64,000 bases of DNA from Micromonospora sp. NBC_01813 (GTDB lineage Bacteria > Actinomycetota > Actinomycetes > Mycobacteriales > Micromonosporaceae). The notes below the pieces were generated by a model that did no database searches, had not been told where the DNA came from, and saw only the letters and a program-made list of their open reading frames with translations. Each line of letters starts with the position of its first letter. Position 1 is the first letter of the stretch. The position numbers and the translations under genes were made by a program. Positions 45,654 through 53,921 of this stretch are shown here, in pieces. The stretch spans positions 5,021,001 to 5,085,000 of the forward strand of contig NZ_CP109067.1 in assembly GCF_035917335.1 (NCBI RefSeq), in the 5' to 3' direction.

Positions 45654-45896
45654 ATGCCCACACGTCAGTTCGAGCCGCACTACCGACGCATCATCGCCGA
45701 CATCCGGCAGCGCATCGCCTCCGGCGAATGGCCGCCGGGACACCGGCTTCCCTCAACGCGGGAGCTGGCAGACCTCTACCAGGTCAGGAGCCAATCGACC
45801 GTCCGACAGGCCATCACCATCCTGATCGAGACGGGCGAGCTGTACGGCCACCAAGGACTCGGAGTCTTCGTCCCCAACGAGACCACCGCACAGTAG
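45654..45896 (+). CDS. Small GntR-family DNA-binding protein
   Basis: An 80-residue protein that is only the winged helix of a GntR regulator (YRRIIADIRQRIASGEWPPGHRLPSTRELADLYQVRSQSTVRQAITILIETGELYGHQGLGVFV); no effector domain. Such short forms occur in actinomycete accessory regions. GGGAG seven bases before ATG 45654. It ends at TAG 45894-45896, directly followed in the same frame by an XRE-type remnant. Confidence 0.85.
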   Translation: MPTRQFEPHYRRIIADIRQRIASGEWPPGHRLPSTRELADLYQVRSQSTVRQAITILIETGELYGHQGLGVFVPNETTAQ

Positions 45897-46163
45897 TCCG
45901 ACGACACCCCGATCACGATCGAGCAGACCGCGCAGCACATGGCGCGCGCCCGTCCCACCGCTCACCGGATCATCAACGGCCTGCCAAGCGTGCGGGTCAA
46001 GGACCACGACGTGAAGTCCCTGGCCGAGTTGTTCGGCGCGGACGACGAGACGACGGCAACGATGCTGGCGCTGGCAGCAGCCACCAGGGTCAAGGGCTGG
46101 CTCTCGCGGCTCCGGGACGTGCTCCCACCCGGCTTCGAGGTTTCTTGCCCATGCCTTCCATGA
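45897..46163 (+). pseudogene. Truncated XRE/DUF5753-type regulator remnant
   Basis: Immediately after the GntR TAG the same frame reads SDDTPITIEQTAQHMARARPTAHRI and on to PPGFE, 88 residues in all. The part VRVKDHDVKSLAELFGADDETTATMLALA resembles the second half of XRE domains in Scr1/DUF5753 regulators. The start of the HTH and the whole C-terminal domain are missing, and no start codon or ribosome site suits it (ATG 45939 is internal). Best read as a decayed gene fused to the end of gntR. Confidence 0.6.
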
Positions 46164-46176
46164 TGAACACCCTCCC

Positions 46177-46195
46177 GAGGGGCACACAGCCCCTC
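46177..46195 (+). terminator. Stem-loop terminator after the GntR/XRE remnant
   Basis: GAGGGGC-ACACA-GCCCCTC, perfect 7-bp stem 13 bp after the remnant's stop. No U tract, as is usual in GC-rich actinomycetes. Confidence 0.55.
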
Positions 46196-46330
46196 TGAGC
46201 TGGGATCTCCGTCAAAACGGGTCAGGCCCATCCTGCTCGGGCACCGCGTATCGGTCACAGGTTGCGACGCCCGGTCTGCGGAAGAACCGCGCTCTCGATC
46301 GACCGCCGGCCGCTACGGGATACTGCCTCG

Positions 46331-47161
46331 GTGATCAGCTTCCGGTTCGAGCTGTACCCACTGGACGAGGTGTCACCGTGGGGCAGTGACCAGCCCAGGC
46401 TGCACTGGTTCGGGCTCACCGAGGGGTGCTATTGGCTCGAAGTAGGCGGGCAGGAGCTGCTGCGCCGCATCCGGCATGTTCACCCGCATCCCTACATCGA
46501 CTATTACCTGGCCAGGCTCTGGGAAGACGTCATTGTCCTTGCACCCCAGGTGCTGGAGCCGGTGCCCGACGATCTGCAATCATTCATCGCCTCCCAGCCC
46601 GCGCAGTGGGCGTGTGACCCGCTCGAGTTCGTGGCCGAACCGGGTGAGGAACGGACCGACGACGGGAACGCGGACGGGCACGACCATCCCGTCGTCACGG
46701 CCGCGATCTGGCACGGCGAGCACTACCTGGACTTCGGTTACCTACGCAATCCTCCCAAGCTCCGGTTCTGGCGTAGCATCCGCAGCGCTCGCGACGAGAT
46801 CACCGTGGATTGGCAGCACGAAGACGACGGCGAGATCGGTTTCACCGCCGACCCCACCGTACGGCTCAGCGTCCCGACCGCCGCATACCTTGACGCCGTA
46901 CACACCCTCAACCACCAGCTGATGGCCGCCATGGGGCAACGGGTCGAGGTGTTGGAACGCCGCAGCGGGCTACCCCGCGTAGATCTTGACCTCATCCATT
47001 TGCGGCGGGAACACGAAGAACGGCGGCATTGGCTGACCAAGAACCTCGACCGCTCCCCGCAGACCGACTGGAACCTAGTCCGCCAGGGTGCCCACCTGCT
47101 GCTCGGTGACGTTCGACGGGCCGCCACCCCCAACGGGCCAAGCATTCCTTCGACTACCTGA
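46331..47161 (+). CDS. DUF5984 family protein
   Basis: A 276-residue soluble protein starting ISFRFELYPLDEVSPWG, with LHWFGLTEGCYWLEVGG close behind, the hallmarks of DUF5984. Middle region is acidic with a WHGEHYLDFGYL block; the end is helical and basic. Function unknown; members are common in actinomycetes and often isolated. GTG 46331 is chosen because family similarity starts there. Confidence 0.8.
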   Translation: MISFRFELYPLDEVSPWGSDQPRLHWFGLTEGCYWLEVGGQELLRRIRHVHPHPYIDYYLARLWEDVIVLAPQVLEPVPDDLQSFIASQPAQWACDPLEFVAEPGEERTDDGNADGHDHPVVTAAIWHGEHYLDFGYLRNPPKLRFWRSIRSARDEITVDWQHEDDGEIGFTADPTVRLSVPTAAYLDAVHTLNHQLMAAMGQRVEVLERRSGLPRVDLDLIHLRREHEERRHWLTKNLDRSPQTDWNLVRQGAHLLLGDVRRAATPNGPSIPSTT

Positions 47162-47272
47162 CCGGGACAGCAACGGCCCATGGGCACGACCGCGCCGCCG
47201 ACCCCTTGGCAACGGTTGCGCTCCGTCACGAGCGGTCGGCGACAGATCCGGTCGCGCACCCGTGCAAGCTAC

Positions 47273-47437
47273 TCAGGCGACGATGGCGGTGGTCACCGCA
47301 GTGATCGCGGCGGAGGTAGTTGCGACGGCCAGGGCAACGAGCCACCCCCGATAGTGACCGGGGCGGCTGTGACGACCGCGCCGGCTGTGCATGTCTGATG
47401 TCCGGACGAGGCGTTCGAGTTCGATGGTCGAGGTCAC
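47273..47437 (-). CDS. 54-residue single-pass membrane protein, probably leaderless
   Basis: GTG 47437 to TGA 47273: about 31 hydrophilic, Arg/His-rich residues, then one C-terminal hydrophobic helix (WLVALAVATTSAAITAVTTA). Third codon positions are strongly G/C, like neighbouring genes. TAGGTT lies seven bases before the GTG, where a -10 would sit for a leaderless mRNA. Divergent from the methyltransferase. No homolog known to me; type (tail-anchored regulator, toxin-like peptide or other) cannot be told. Confidence 0.55.
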   Translation of the reverse strand: MTSTIELERLVRTSDMHSRRGRHSRPGHYRGWLVALAVATTSAAITAVTTAIVA

Positions 47438-47485
47438 GGGTGTCAACCTATGAACCGGCCGCTGTCGGCCGCCTGAGCCGCCGTA

Positions 47486-47501
47486 CTCAAGCGCACTTGA
47501 G
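47486..47501. promoter_or_regulatory. Inverted repeat in a divergent promoter region
   Basis: CTCAAG-CGCA-CTTGAG, perfect 6-bp arms, between the small membrane protein gene and the methyltransferase gene, 28 bp upstream of the latter's GTG. Could be a shared operator. Confidence 0.4.
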
Positions 47502-47529
47502 CATCATGCGGCCGGTGTACGGTGTTGCG

Positions 47530-48138
47530 GTGAGCGGACAGTCGGTACGGGATGCCTATTCGTCGATGTCAGAGCAGTACATCGCTCTGTTCGACGGCGG
47601 CTGGCAGGCCCACGTGGATGACACGGCTCTCGTCGGGGGCCACCTCGCCGGCCTGGAAGGCGCGGTGCTCGATCTCGGTTGCGGCCCCGGCCACTGGACC
47701 GCCTACCTGCATTCGCTCGGCGCCGACGTGACCGGCATCGACCTGGTCGGTGAGTTCATCGACCACGCCCGAGCGAACTTTCCCGGGCCGGAGTTCCAGC
47801 TCGGCTCGATGACCGAACTGGACGTCCCCGACCACTCTGTGGCCGGCATCCTCTCCTGGTACTCGACAATTCACCAGCCGCCCCAGGAACTGGACCACGT
47901 GCTCACCGAGTTCCGCCGGATGCTGACCCCATCCGGGAGGTTGGTGATCGGGTTCTTCGACAGCGACGACGAGGTAGCCGCGTTCGACCACAAGGTCATC
48001 ACCGCGTACCGCTGGCCGGTGGACGAGTTCGCCGCCCTCCTGACGAAGGCCGGTTTCACCGAACTGCAGCGCCTGCGACAGCAGTTCCCGGACCGCCCGG
48101 ACCGCAGGTACGCGGCCATCGCCGCAAGCGCCACCTGA
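47530..48138 (+). CDS. Class I SAM-dependent methyltransferase
   Basis: A 202-residue Rossmann methyltransferase: SAM motif I VLDLGCGPGHW, acidic residue after beta2 in VTGIDLVGEF, motif II-like GILSWYSTIHQPP and LTPSGRLVIGFF. Small-molecule type; acceptor unknown. GTG 47530 has TACGGT six bases upstream, consistent with a leaderless start; ATG 47506 is an alternative. Confidence 0.87.
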   Translation: MSGQSVRDAYSSMSEQYIALFDGGWQAHVDDTALVGGHLAGLEGAVLDLGCGPGHWTAYLHSLGADVTGIDLVGEFIDHARANFPGPEFQLGSMTELDVPDHSVAGILSWYSTIHQPPQELDHVLTEFRRMLTPSGRLVIGFFDSDDEVAAFDHKVITAYRWPVDEFAALLTKAGFTELQRLRQQFPDRPDRRYAAIAASAT

Positions 48139-48591
48139 GCCCGCCGCGCAGAATCCAACATCCGAAGGACACATTCGGTCTGACCGATCTCGATCATGAT
48201 TAAGGCCGAGACACGAGTCGAACCGACGGGACAACCGGCAGTCACGAGCGACAGGCCAACGCGAGATTCGCGACCGGCATCACATGCACTCAACTCGGCA
48301 CCTCCGAAAGTTGACGACCAGCATCGCAATCACCCACGGTGACGATCGGTTCGCGGCAGATGAGGATGCCGTCCGCTCGTACAGGAAGTCGAATGCAGGC
48401 CGCCGGCGGACTTGCTACCTTGCGCGGGATGAGTAGGTGACGATACGCGGCCAGGGGCGTACCCGGCGGGTACCGGCTCTGGGATAACAAGGCGCGCCGG
48501 GCCGGTACAGAAATGCCGCGCGAGCGCCGCGCGCCTCGACCGGCGGCGTACGCCGGCAAACTCGATTGGTCTGGGCCGAGGCGGGGGATGC
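48139..48591. other. Intergenic region with short palindromes
   Basis: 453 bp without a supportable gene. It contains GTACCC-GGC-GGGTAC (48469-48483) and CGGCGTACGCCG (48544-48555), the latter 36 bp before the next start and so possibly an operator. A 24-codon ORF with GAGG upstream (near 48371) exists but has no other support. Confidence 0.5.
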
Positions 48592-49656
48592 ATGACGGTT
48601 TTTGGCTGCCGAAGCTGCGGAACCACTCTGACGGTTCCGGTGTCGAGGGTTGCCCTGCCGGTCCATGCGGACCAGAAGTACGGGAACGGGCCCGGCTCAC
48701 TACCCCCGGCCCTGGAGCCCGGTACCTTCGCGGTGGATCCGCTGCCGTCCGGGCCGCCGTGGCGCCGGTGGGCCGACCTCGGCGCCGGTGAGATCGAGGC
48801 ACTCGGCTGGTACGCGCCGAGGTTCCGCGTCTCCACCGGGCCAGTCGGCCGGGTGTTACTCACCCCTGGGGACGTACGCGGCGCCATCATCGCCCCAGCG
48901 CTGGTCGACGACTCCGCATGCTGCGGCCTCGACAGCGGCGAGCCCAACATGGTCTGCGTCACCTGCGGCACGCCGGTGGCCGCCCGGATCGACGACTGTG
49001 GCCTGCGGCAGGCGACCTGGCTGGATCCACTCACCACCTGCGTGATATACGACGCTCCCGGCCCGCACCCGATGCTCGACTGGGCAGACCTGATCGACCA
49101 ACAGCCCGGTGTCCCGCCGTGCGAACCAGGCGGCGGCTGGAACCCGATGTGGGCAGCCGCCGTGGCCTCGGCGCTGGCACACTTGCTGGCCGTCTCGGGC
49201 GGCGACCCGATGATGATCCCGGAGCGCCAGGTCGCCGAAGTCTTCCAGCCCGTTCTCGACCGTCTCGTCGGCCAGGTCGGCCCGGTCGGCACAGGGCCGG
49301 GGCGCACCCTGGTCCTGGCTGGGCCCGGCCTTCCGGATGCCGCTGGCGACTTCGCCCTCATCCCGGAACATCCGCAAACCGGCGAACCGTGGCCGGTAGC
49401 TCCACCGCTGAAGCCTGTTCCGCTGGCCTGGGACGCCTGGCGGCACCTCGCCTTCCACGTCCCCCCGAAACCGGTCGGGCGATCGGTCCCGATCCCGCCG
49501 GAGGCCCCGTTGGCACTGTTTCCGGGTTACCGGTTCGAGCCGGACGGACAGATCTTCCTCAGCGTTCTGGCCAGGCTGCCCGAGGTCAGACAGCCTCGAT
49601 TGCGTGCCATCTACGACCGAGGCCGCCCCTACAGCTACTCCTTCTACGTCTTCTGA
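48592..49656 (+). CDS. Hypothetical zinc-ribbon protein, widespread in actinomycetes
   Basis: A 354-residue soluble protein. N-terminal CRSC in VFGCRSCGTTLTVPVS, a second set CVTCG near residue 125, plus Cys pairs at CCGL and DDCGL, so at least one zinc ribbon. GPPWRRWADLGAGE and DDSACCGLDSGEPN look conserved in my memory of streptomycete hypothetical proteins. Function unknown. ATG 48592 follows GGCGGGGG. Convergent with the integrase gene. Confidence 0.78.
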   Translation: MTVFGCRSCGTTLTVPVSRVALPVHADQKYGNGPGSLPPALEPGTFAVDPLPSGPPWRRWADLGAGEIEALGWYAPRFRVSTGPVGRVLLTPGDVRGAIIAPALVDDSACCGLDSGEPNMVCVTCGTPVAARIDDCGLRQATWLDPLTTCVIYDAPGPHPMLDWADLIDQQPGVPPCEPGGGWNPMWAAAVASALAHLLAVSGGDPMMIPERQVAEVFQPVLDRLVGQVGPVGTGPGRTLVLAGPGLPDAAGDFALIPEHPQTGEPWPVAPPLKPVPLAWDAWRHLAFHVPPKPVGRSVPIPPEAPLALFPGYRFEPDGQIFLSVLARLPEVRQPRLRAIYDRGRPYSYSFYVF

Positions 49657-49732
49657 GCGCCTGATTCGCATCGTTGCCGCACCCCACGCTCCGCCGGATG
49701 GACTCTTATCGGCAAGCTGTGAGTGCCTCCGG

Positions 49733-50650
49733 CTATGTCCCGGAGGCCATGTAGGCGGCGAGGATGTAGTTGGGGTGGCGGTCGAGGTTCTTGCGGGTGC
49801 GGTCGTAGCGCATGGTGGTTCGGGGGTCGGCGTGGCGGGCGGCGATCTGTACGTCGCGGAGGCTGACGCCGGCGTCGAGCATGGTGGTGACGAAGGTGTG
49901 GCGCAGCATGTGGGGGTGCATTCTCGGCATCCGGATCCCTGCGGCCTGGGCGAGGTGCTTGAGTCGGCGGGTGGCGGCGTGCCGGTCCATCCGCCGACCG
50001 TGGGTGTTACGCAGGATCGGCCCGCTGGTGCGTTCATCGACGGCCTGGTCGATGGCTCGGGCGACTGCGGGTGGCAGCGGGACGAGGACGACCTTGCCTC
50101 CCTTGCCGCGCACGCGCAGTACCCGGTGGCCGTGTTCCTCACCGAGGTCGGTGATGTTGGCTCCACAGGCTTCGAAGATCCGCAGGCCGAGCAAGCCCAG
50201 GAGGGCGACCAGGGCGAAGTCGTTCGGGTTCGGGGACGTGCGGGCGGTGGTGATCAGGGCTTCGAACTGGAGGTGGCCCAGTCCGAGGGTCGGTGACTCG
50301 GCCGGCACGGTGGGTCGGCGGACGTAGTCGGCCGGCGAGTGTTCCAGGATGGCGTCGATGACGCAGACCCGGTAGAAGCCGACCACGACGGACAGCCGGC
50401 GGGAGACTGTCCAGGGCTGGTACCGGCGTACGTCTTGCAGCGAGCGCACGTACCGCTCGATGTCGACCCGTGCCGCGGCTAGCGGGTCCAGGTCTTGGTT
50501 GGTGCACCAGCGGAGGAAGACTCGCAGGTCGGACTCGGTGTGAACGCGAGTCTGGCCACGGTAGCGGCCCAGGAAGGCCGACACTGCGGCGTGTACGACG
50601 AGGTGATCGGTCGGTACGACGCGGGAGGCGGAGACAGGAGAAGTAGCCAT
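49733..50650 (-). CDS. Tyrosine recombinase/integrase (XerC/D-like)
   Basis: A 305-residue recombinase with N-terminal SAM-like core-binding domain and complete catalytic set: Arg157 (GLLGLRIFEA), Lys183 (RGKGGK), His247-x-x-Arg250 (HPHMLRHTF), His273 (ARHADPRTT) and Tyr282 (RYDRT). So it should be active. No excisionase, relaxase or adjacent tRNA was seen, so it is either an orphan of a decayed element or a phage-type integron-like recombinase. Not dif-associated XerC/D by context. Confidence 0.92.
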   Translation of the reverse strand: MATSPVSASRVVPTDHLVVHAAVSAFLGRYRGQTRVHTESDLRVFLRWCTNQDLDPLAAARVDIERYVRSLQDVRRYQPWTVSRRLSVVVGFYRVCVIDAILEHSPADYVRRPTVPAESPTLGLGHLQFEALITTARTSPNPNDFALVALLGLLGLRIFEACGANITDLGEEHGHRVLRVRGKGGKVVLVPLPPAVARAIDQAVDERTSGPILRNTHGRRMDRHAATRRLKHLAQAAGIRMPRMHPHMLRHTFVTTMLDAGVSLRDVQIAARHADPRTTMRYDRTRKNLDRHPNYILAAYMASGT

Positions 50651-50740
50651 AAGTCACCGTGCGTCACCACCGGTGATGAACACCAGTCCAGCCGGAGCGG
50701 CATGTGGGGATGTTGGGCTGGTGTCAGCTAGGTGCAGGAT

Positions 50741-51199
50741 ATGGGCGTGAGCGAGAATCTCCTCCGTGTCGTGCCGACGGTGCCGGATTGGGCGCCGGAC
50801 CGGGACGTCGCGGCTGCTGCGGCCGAGATCATCTCGGCGATGTGTCCGGGATCGGGAGCGGTAGTCGCCTGCCGGTACGCCGAGGTCACGTTCATCGACC
50901 CGGGCGTCAACTTCGAGGCAGTTAGCTGCCCGGGCTGCACGGCCCTGCTGAAAGCCGACTGGTGGCGGCAGTGCATGGACGAGGCCCATGCCACTCGCTT
51001 CGCGAACTTGGACACGGTGACACCCTGCTGCAGCGCCACTGTCTCGCTCAACGATCTGGAGTACCACTGGCCAGCCGCCTTTGCGCAATTTGAACTTCGG
51101 GTTCACAATCCAGGCCGCAGCTGGTTGTCGCCTGCCGAGGCAGCACAAGTGTCGAACGTGCTCGGCATCACGATTCGTCAGGTCCTCAGTCATTACTGA
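50741..51199 (+). CDS. Hypothetical zinc-ribbon-like protein
   Basis: A 152-residue protein with VSCPGCTALLK and a later PCCSATVSL pair, spacing suited to one zinc site. The C-terminal LSPAEAAQVSNVLGITIRQV is helical. No family recognised with certainty. Start ATG 50741; GTG 50747 is equally possible. Divergent from the recombinase. Confidence 0.65.
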   Translation: MGVSENLLRVVPTVPDWAPDRDVAAAAAEIISAMCPGSGAVVACRYAEVTFIDPGVNFEAVSCPGCTALLKADWWRQCMDEAHATRFANLDTVTPCCSATVSLNDLEYHWPAAFAQFELRVHNPGRSWLSPAEAAQVSNVLGITIRQVLSHY

Positions 51200-52278
51200 C
51201 GGAGCACCGCAAGCAACGCCCCTCGGCAGCAGATCTGCGTACCCGGCCTTGACCCTCGTTGCTCCCCGTACTGCGATGGCAGGGCTCGCGCGTGTCAGCG
51301 GCAGATCCGGATGCGCCCCCAGGGGCACGGCGCACGGAGGCGGGCGTCGGCCGAATGTCCATCGGAGCCGGGGGCGCGGTACTGCCGAAAAGCCCTATGC
51401 CACAGGGGCATAATCATGCCGCTCTGGCATACGACTCAATCGGTACCTGACTATGAGCAGGTAACTATGAGCAACCGGCAGGCATGCTCATCGGTACGTC
51501 CGGACGCCGGGACGACACGCCGCTGCATCGAGTGGAGGGCTCAGATACCTTATTCGCGAAAATTACGTTTCTGAGCCCTCCACTCGACGACGGACCGGGA
51601 CGTGGCGGACCGATGCATCCGCTCATCGGCAGATCCGGACGCCAGGGGAACAGCCCGCCCTGCAGGACCCGTAACGCAACGTCACGACTTCATTCGCCGC
51701 TAGGTCAGAAGCAAGTCGCCGGACGCAAAGCGAGCTCAGCGGTGTGCACTTGGAGCCGTACCACCTCTGAACGGACCTGTGCACCGACAGCAACGCCCGA
51801 CAGTCCGACAGCCCGCCGGGTGTAAGCCTTCGACCGCAGGGCACTCCACCTGCAGCCCGACGCCGGGCTGGTGGACTGGATGACCATCCCCGAATTCCGG
51901 CTGGAGTTCGCCGGCAGCAACGGCTTGCTACTCGTCGCATTCGGTGTCCTCGCACCAGCTGGCTGCGATGGGTCCGTACGGCGACCTCAACCTGTACCAG
52001 CCCGAGCTGCTGGCTGACTGGTTGCGGCGCTACGGCGGTCAACAACAGAACCGAGAGCAGCTCAGCCGCAGCCGGACACGGGTCACGCTGTCGTAGCGGC
52101 ACTGTCTGTCGGATCGCTCGACGGCCCCGCAAACCAACAAGATGACGAGTGTCCGTCACTCAGGGTACCCAGTGCACAACCGGTCGCATATGGTCGGACG
52201 TACCGGACGTCGACGGGCCTTCCTCCCGCAAGGAGACCTCGTAGCCGTCCACGCCATTCAGAGCTTGGGGAGGCGCTG
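51200..52278. other. Degraded, repeat-containing region without intact genes
   Basis: About 1.08 kb. GCTCATCGG-n-A-nn-TCCGGACGCC occurs at 51486 and 51621, with a more distant copy near 51300. CTATGAGCA is repeated about 51450-51475. A perfect 18-bp inverted repeat lies at 51528-51587. From 51845 to 52096 protein-like text appears (DWMTIPEFRLEFAGSNG, then in another frame GDLNLYQPELLADWLRRYG, stop TAG at 52094), as expected for a frameshifted relic. I cannot name the source gene. Confidence 0.6.
51528..51587. repeat. Perfect 18-bp inverted repeat with AT-rich loop
   Basis: TCGAGTGGAGGGCTCAGA and its exact complement flank a 24-base loop rich in A/T that itself contains the palindrome TTCGCGAA (51553-51560). 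No flanking gene explains it. Options: remnant ends of a small mobile element, a recombination site, or a stable RNA hairpin. Confidence 0.9.
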
Positions 52279-52542
52279 GTGGCCAGCATCCAGGAGGTAA
52301 AGGCCGGCCTTATCCAGGCCGCCGAGCACGGCAACACGACACAGCAGCAGATCGCGGCTGTGATGAGCACGTTGGACAACATGCTTGCGCAGCTTCGCAC
52401 GGTCGCAGCAGGCACCGGGCATCCGTTGATTGGCGAAGCTATCACCCGCTGCGAACAGACCAAGGGTCAGCTGGAGTCCGCCGCCGGCCTCGTCCGAGCC
52501 GCAGCGGATGCAACCCACCGGTACGCCGGTATCCTCGGGTAG
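52279..52542 (+). CDS. Small helical protein, family A copy 1
   Basis: An 87-residue soluble, all-helical protein: SIQEVKAGLIQAAEHGNTTQ, then a short loop with GTGHP, second helix, ending YAGILG. No Trp, so no WXG motif. It shares length, an SxxxVxxxL start and a Y-x-x-x-L/I-G end with the next two proteins. GTG 52279 has GGGGAGG five bases upstream, a strong site. First of five tightly spaced genes. It may belong to a Micromonosporaceae DUF (DUF6244 came to mind, unverified). Confidence 0.75.
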   Translation: MASIQEVKAGLIQAAEHGNTTQQQIAAVMSTLDNMLAQLRTVAAGTGHPLIGEAITRCEQTKGQLESAAGLVRAAADATHRYAGILG

Positions 52543-52547
52543 CGGCA

Positions 52548-52808
52548 GTGAGTGTCGACGAGGTCAAGGGCCGCTTGCGTGAGGGGACCGAGACATTGGG
52601 GTCAGCGGCGACAGCCATGGGCTCCGTACGGGAGTCTGTCCGGAGCTGTCACACGGCAGCCATCGCAGTCCTTCAGGACAGCCGGCACGATCACGTCACA
52701 GCTGCCCTTAGCCTGCTACGCGAGGCTGACGCTGAAGGCGAGCTGGTTCAGCGCAGGGTCGGAAACAGCACCGACAGCGCCGAAGAGTATATGAAGGCCC
52801 TCGGTTGA
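52548..52808 (+). CDS. Small helical protein, family A copy 2
   Basis: An 86-residue helical protein: MSVDEVKGRLREGTETLGSA at the start, loop at SRHDH, end EEYMKALG. Same layout as copy 1 and as the first 90 residues of the next protein. Starts 5 bp after copy 1; its TGA overlaps the next start. Probably a helical hairpin that pairs with its neighbours. Confidence 0.75.
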   Translation: MSVDEVKGRLREGTETLGSAATAMGSVRESVRSCHTAAIAVLQDSRHDHVTAALSLLREADAEGELVQRRVGNSTDSAEEYMKALG

Positions 52809-53455
52809 CCAGCGTCGGTGATGTCATCGGGCAACTGGTCCAGATCCTCAGTGACTTGGACGGTGCTGCGGTCGAGGCGAGCAACGCTCAGCAGACAGCA
52901 GCCGAAGGACTCAAGCACTATAAGACCGCAACAACGGGCGCCGACAGCATCCACGCCGCCGCGATGCTGAGTGAGGCCAGCGAGGCAGTCGCGAAATCCG
53001 GTAAGGTAGCCCGGCTCATCGCCGAAGCAACTACCGAGATCGCAAGCTACATGAACCACATCGCCCCCGGCTCGGTTCCGGACCGCAGCTCCGGCACCGG
53101 AGGAATGCCAACCGGGGAAATCCTCTCGGTGCCGCAATACAGCAAACAACCCAAGGCGATCAAGGCCCTCGGCCGAATCGGGCAGGTCAGAGCCGCTGAC
53201 GACGGCCTTCAACACATCAAGAAGGCTGTGGACTGGTTCCACGATGCAGCGAACGCCCCAGGAGGGAGCACGGTCAGCAGGCCTCCGGACTTCGCCTTCG
53301 AGCCGACCCATCAGCCGAGTGGGACAGCCGGCGAGGCGCTTCTGGCTGCTCTGACCCTCGCCGTACTTGGCGCGAAGGGATCCGAAGTTGCGTCCCGGAT
53401 ACGCGAGCGGGCAAAGAATCGAAAGTCAACCCAGAAGGACGATACCAATGGATGA
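52805..53455 (+). CDS. Family A domain fused to a C-terminal extension
   Basis: A 216-residue protein. Residues 1-90 (TSVGDVIGQLVQILSDL ... IASYMNHIAPG) repeat the family A layout; then comes a Gly/Ser/Pro linker and about 115 extra residues, including KAIKALGRIGQVRAADDGLQHIKKAVDWF, a hydrophobic patch (AGEALLAALTLAVLGA) and a Lys/Arg-rich end. The extension has no recognised catalytic motif. Small partner-like genes upstream plus a long form with extra C-terminus recall effector loci of type VII secretion, but that is inference only. Start overlaps the preceding stop. Confidence 0.75.
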   Translation: MTSVGDVIGQLVQILSDLDGAAVEASNAQQTAAEGLKHYKTATTGADSIHAAAMLSEASEAVAKSGKVARLIAEATTEIASYMNHIAPGSVPDRSSGTGGMPTGEILSVPQYSKQPKAIKALGRIGQVRAADDGLQHIKKAVDWFHDAANAPGGSTVSRPPDFAFEPTHQPSGTAGEALLAALTLAVLGAKGSEVASRIRERAKNRKSTQKDDTNG

Positions 53456-53921
53456 GGAAACAAAATTTCTCCGTACCATCCTGATTCAAGATTGGGAAGC
53501 GTACGACTCTTTCATTCGACAATTTGAGGCACAAAACAAGGGCACACCCGTCGCTATCATCGGGTACGCATTCTTCGTCGCGGTGCAACGTCGGTTCGGC
53601 CAAAGTCTCGACTCAGGCGATGTGCTGCGTTTTGTCGCCGACGCGCGAGCGAATCTCTCCGAAGGACACGAACTACCAGCGAAAGAATCGGAAGCTCTCA
53701 TCTTCGCCATGCTCGGCATGGATATCGCAGGCGCCGAAGAAACCGTAGAGAACCTCGACATAGGCGAAATGGCCGAAATCCAAGCCCAACTACTGTTCCG
53801 GCTGATGGAAGATGCACAGTTGAGCGAGGAGCAGCTTGACGCGTTTCTCCTGGAGGCCGAAGGGCTTCTCCACGAGGCTCACCCCGAATACGGGGAGCAG
53901 CCCGCACAAAGTGAGACGTGA
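53448..53921 (+). CDS. Acidic helical protein, family B copy 1
   Basis: A 157-residue very acidic protein. Core block GYAFFVAVQRRFGQSLDSGDVLRFVADARANLSEG matches the same region of the next protein. No membrane segment. ATG 53448 has AGAAGGA upstream and overlaps the end of the previous gene by 8 bp. Base composition is more A/T-rich than the surroundings (for example GAAACAAAATTTCTCC), suggesting transfer. Acidic, duplicated and downstream of the long form: an immunity-like role is possible but unproven. Confidence 0.78.
   Translation: MDEETKFLRTILIQDWEAYDSFIRQFEAQNKGTPVAIIGYAFFVAVQRRFGQSLDSGDVLRFVADARANLSEGHELPAKESEALIFAMLGMDIAGAEETVENLDIGEMAEIQAQLLFRLMEDAQLSEEQLDAFLLEAEGLLHEAHPEYGEQPAQSET

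Noticed and set aside
47088-47398. Overlapping + strand frames after the DUF5984 gene
   Set aside because: Low-complexity Arg/Gly/Ser translations; the minus-strand 54-codon frame in the same place has better codon bias and a membrane helix.
48856-50166. A 436-codon minus-strand frame overlapping the recombinase in another frame
   Set aside because: The recombinase frame has the full catalytic set; the other frame has none.
49700-51200. A tRNA attachment site for the recombinase
   Set aside because: I looked for a tRNA-like 3' end (GTTCRA-type arm) on both sides and saw none; no direct repeat marks an att site.
51623-52159. A 178-codon minus-strand frame in the degraded region
   Set aside because: Cys/Arg-rich translation without a start signal or domain; the + strand shows more protein-like relic text.
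52279-53455. Calling the small helical proteins WXG100/ESX substrates
   Set aside because: No WXG motif and no YxxxD/E tail signal; no secretion genes in the window. Kept only as an analogy.
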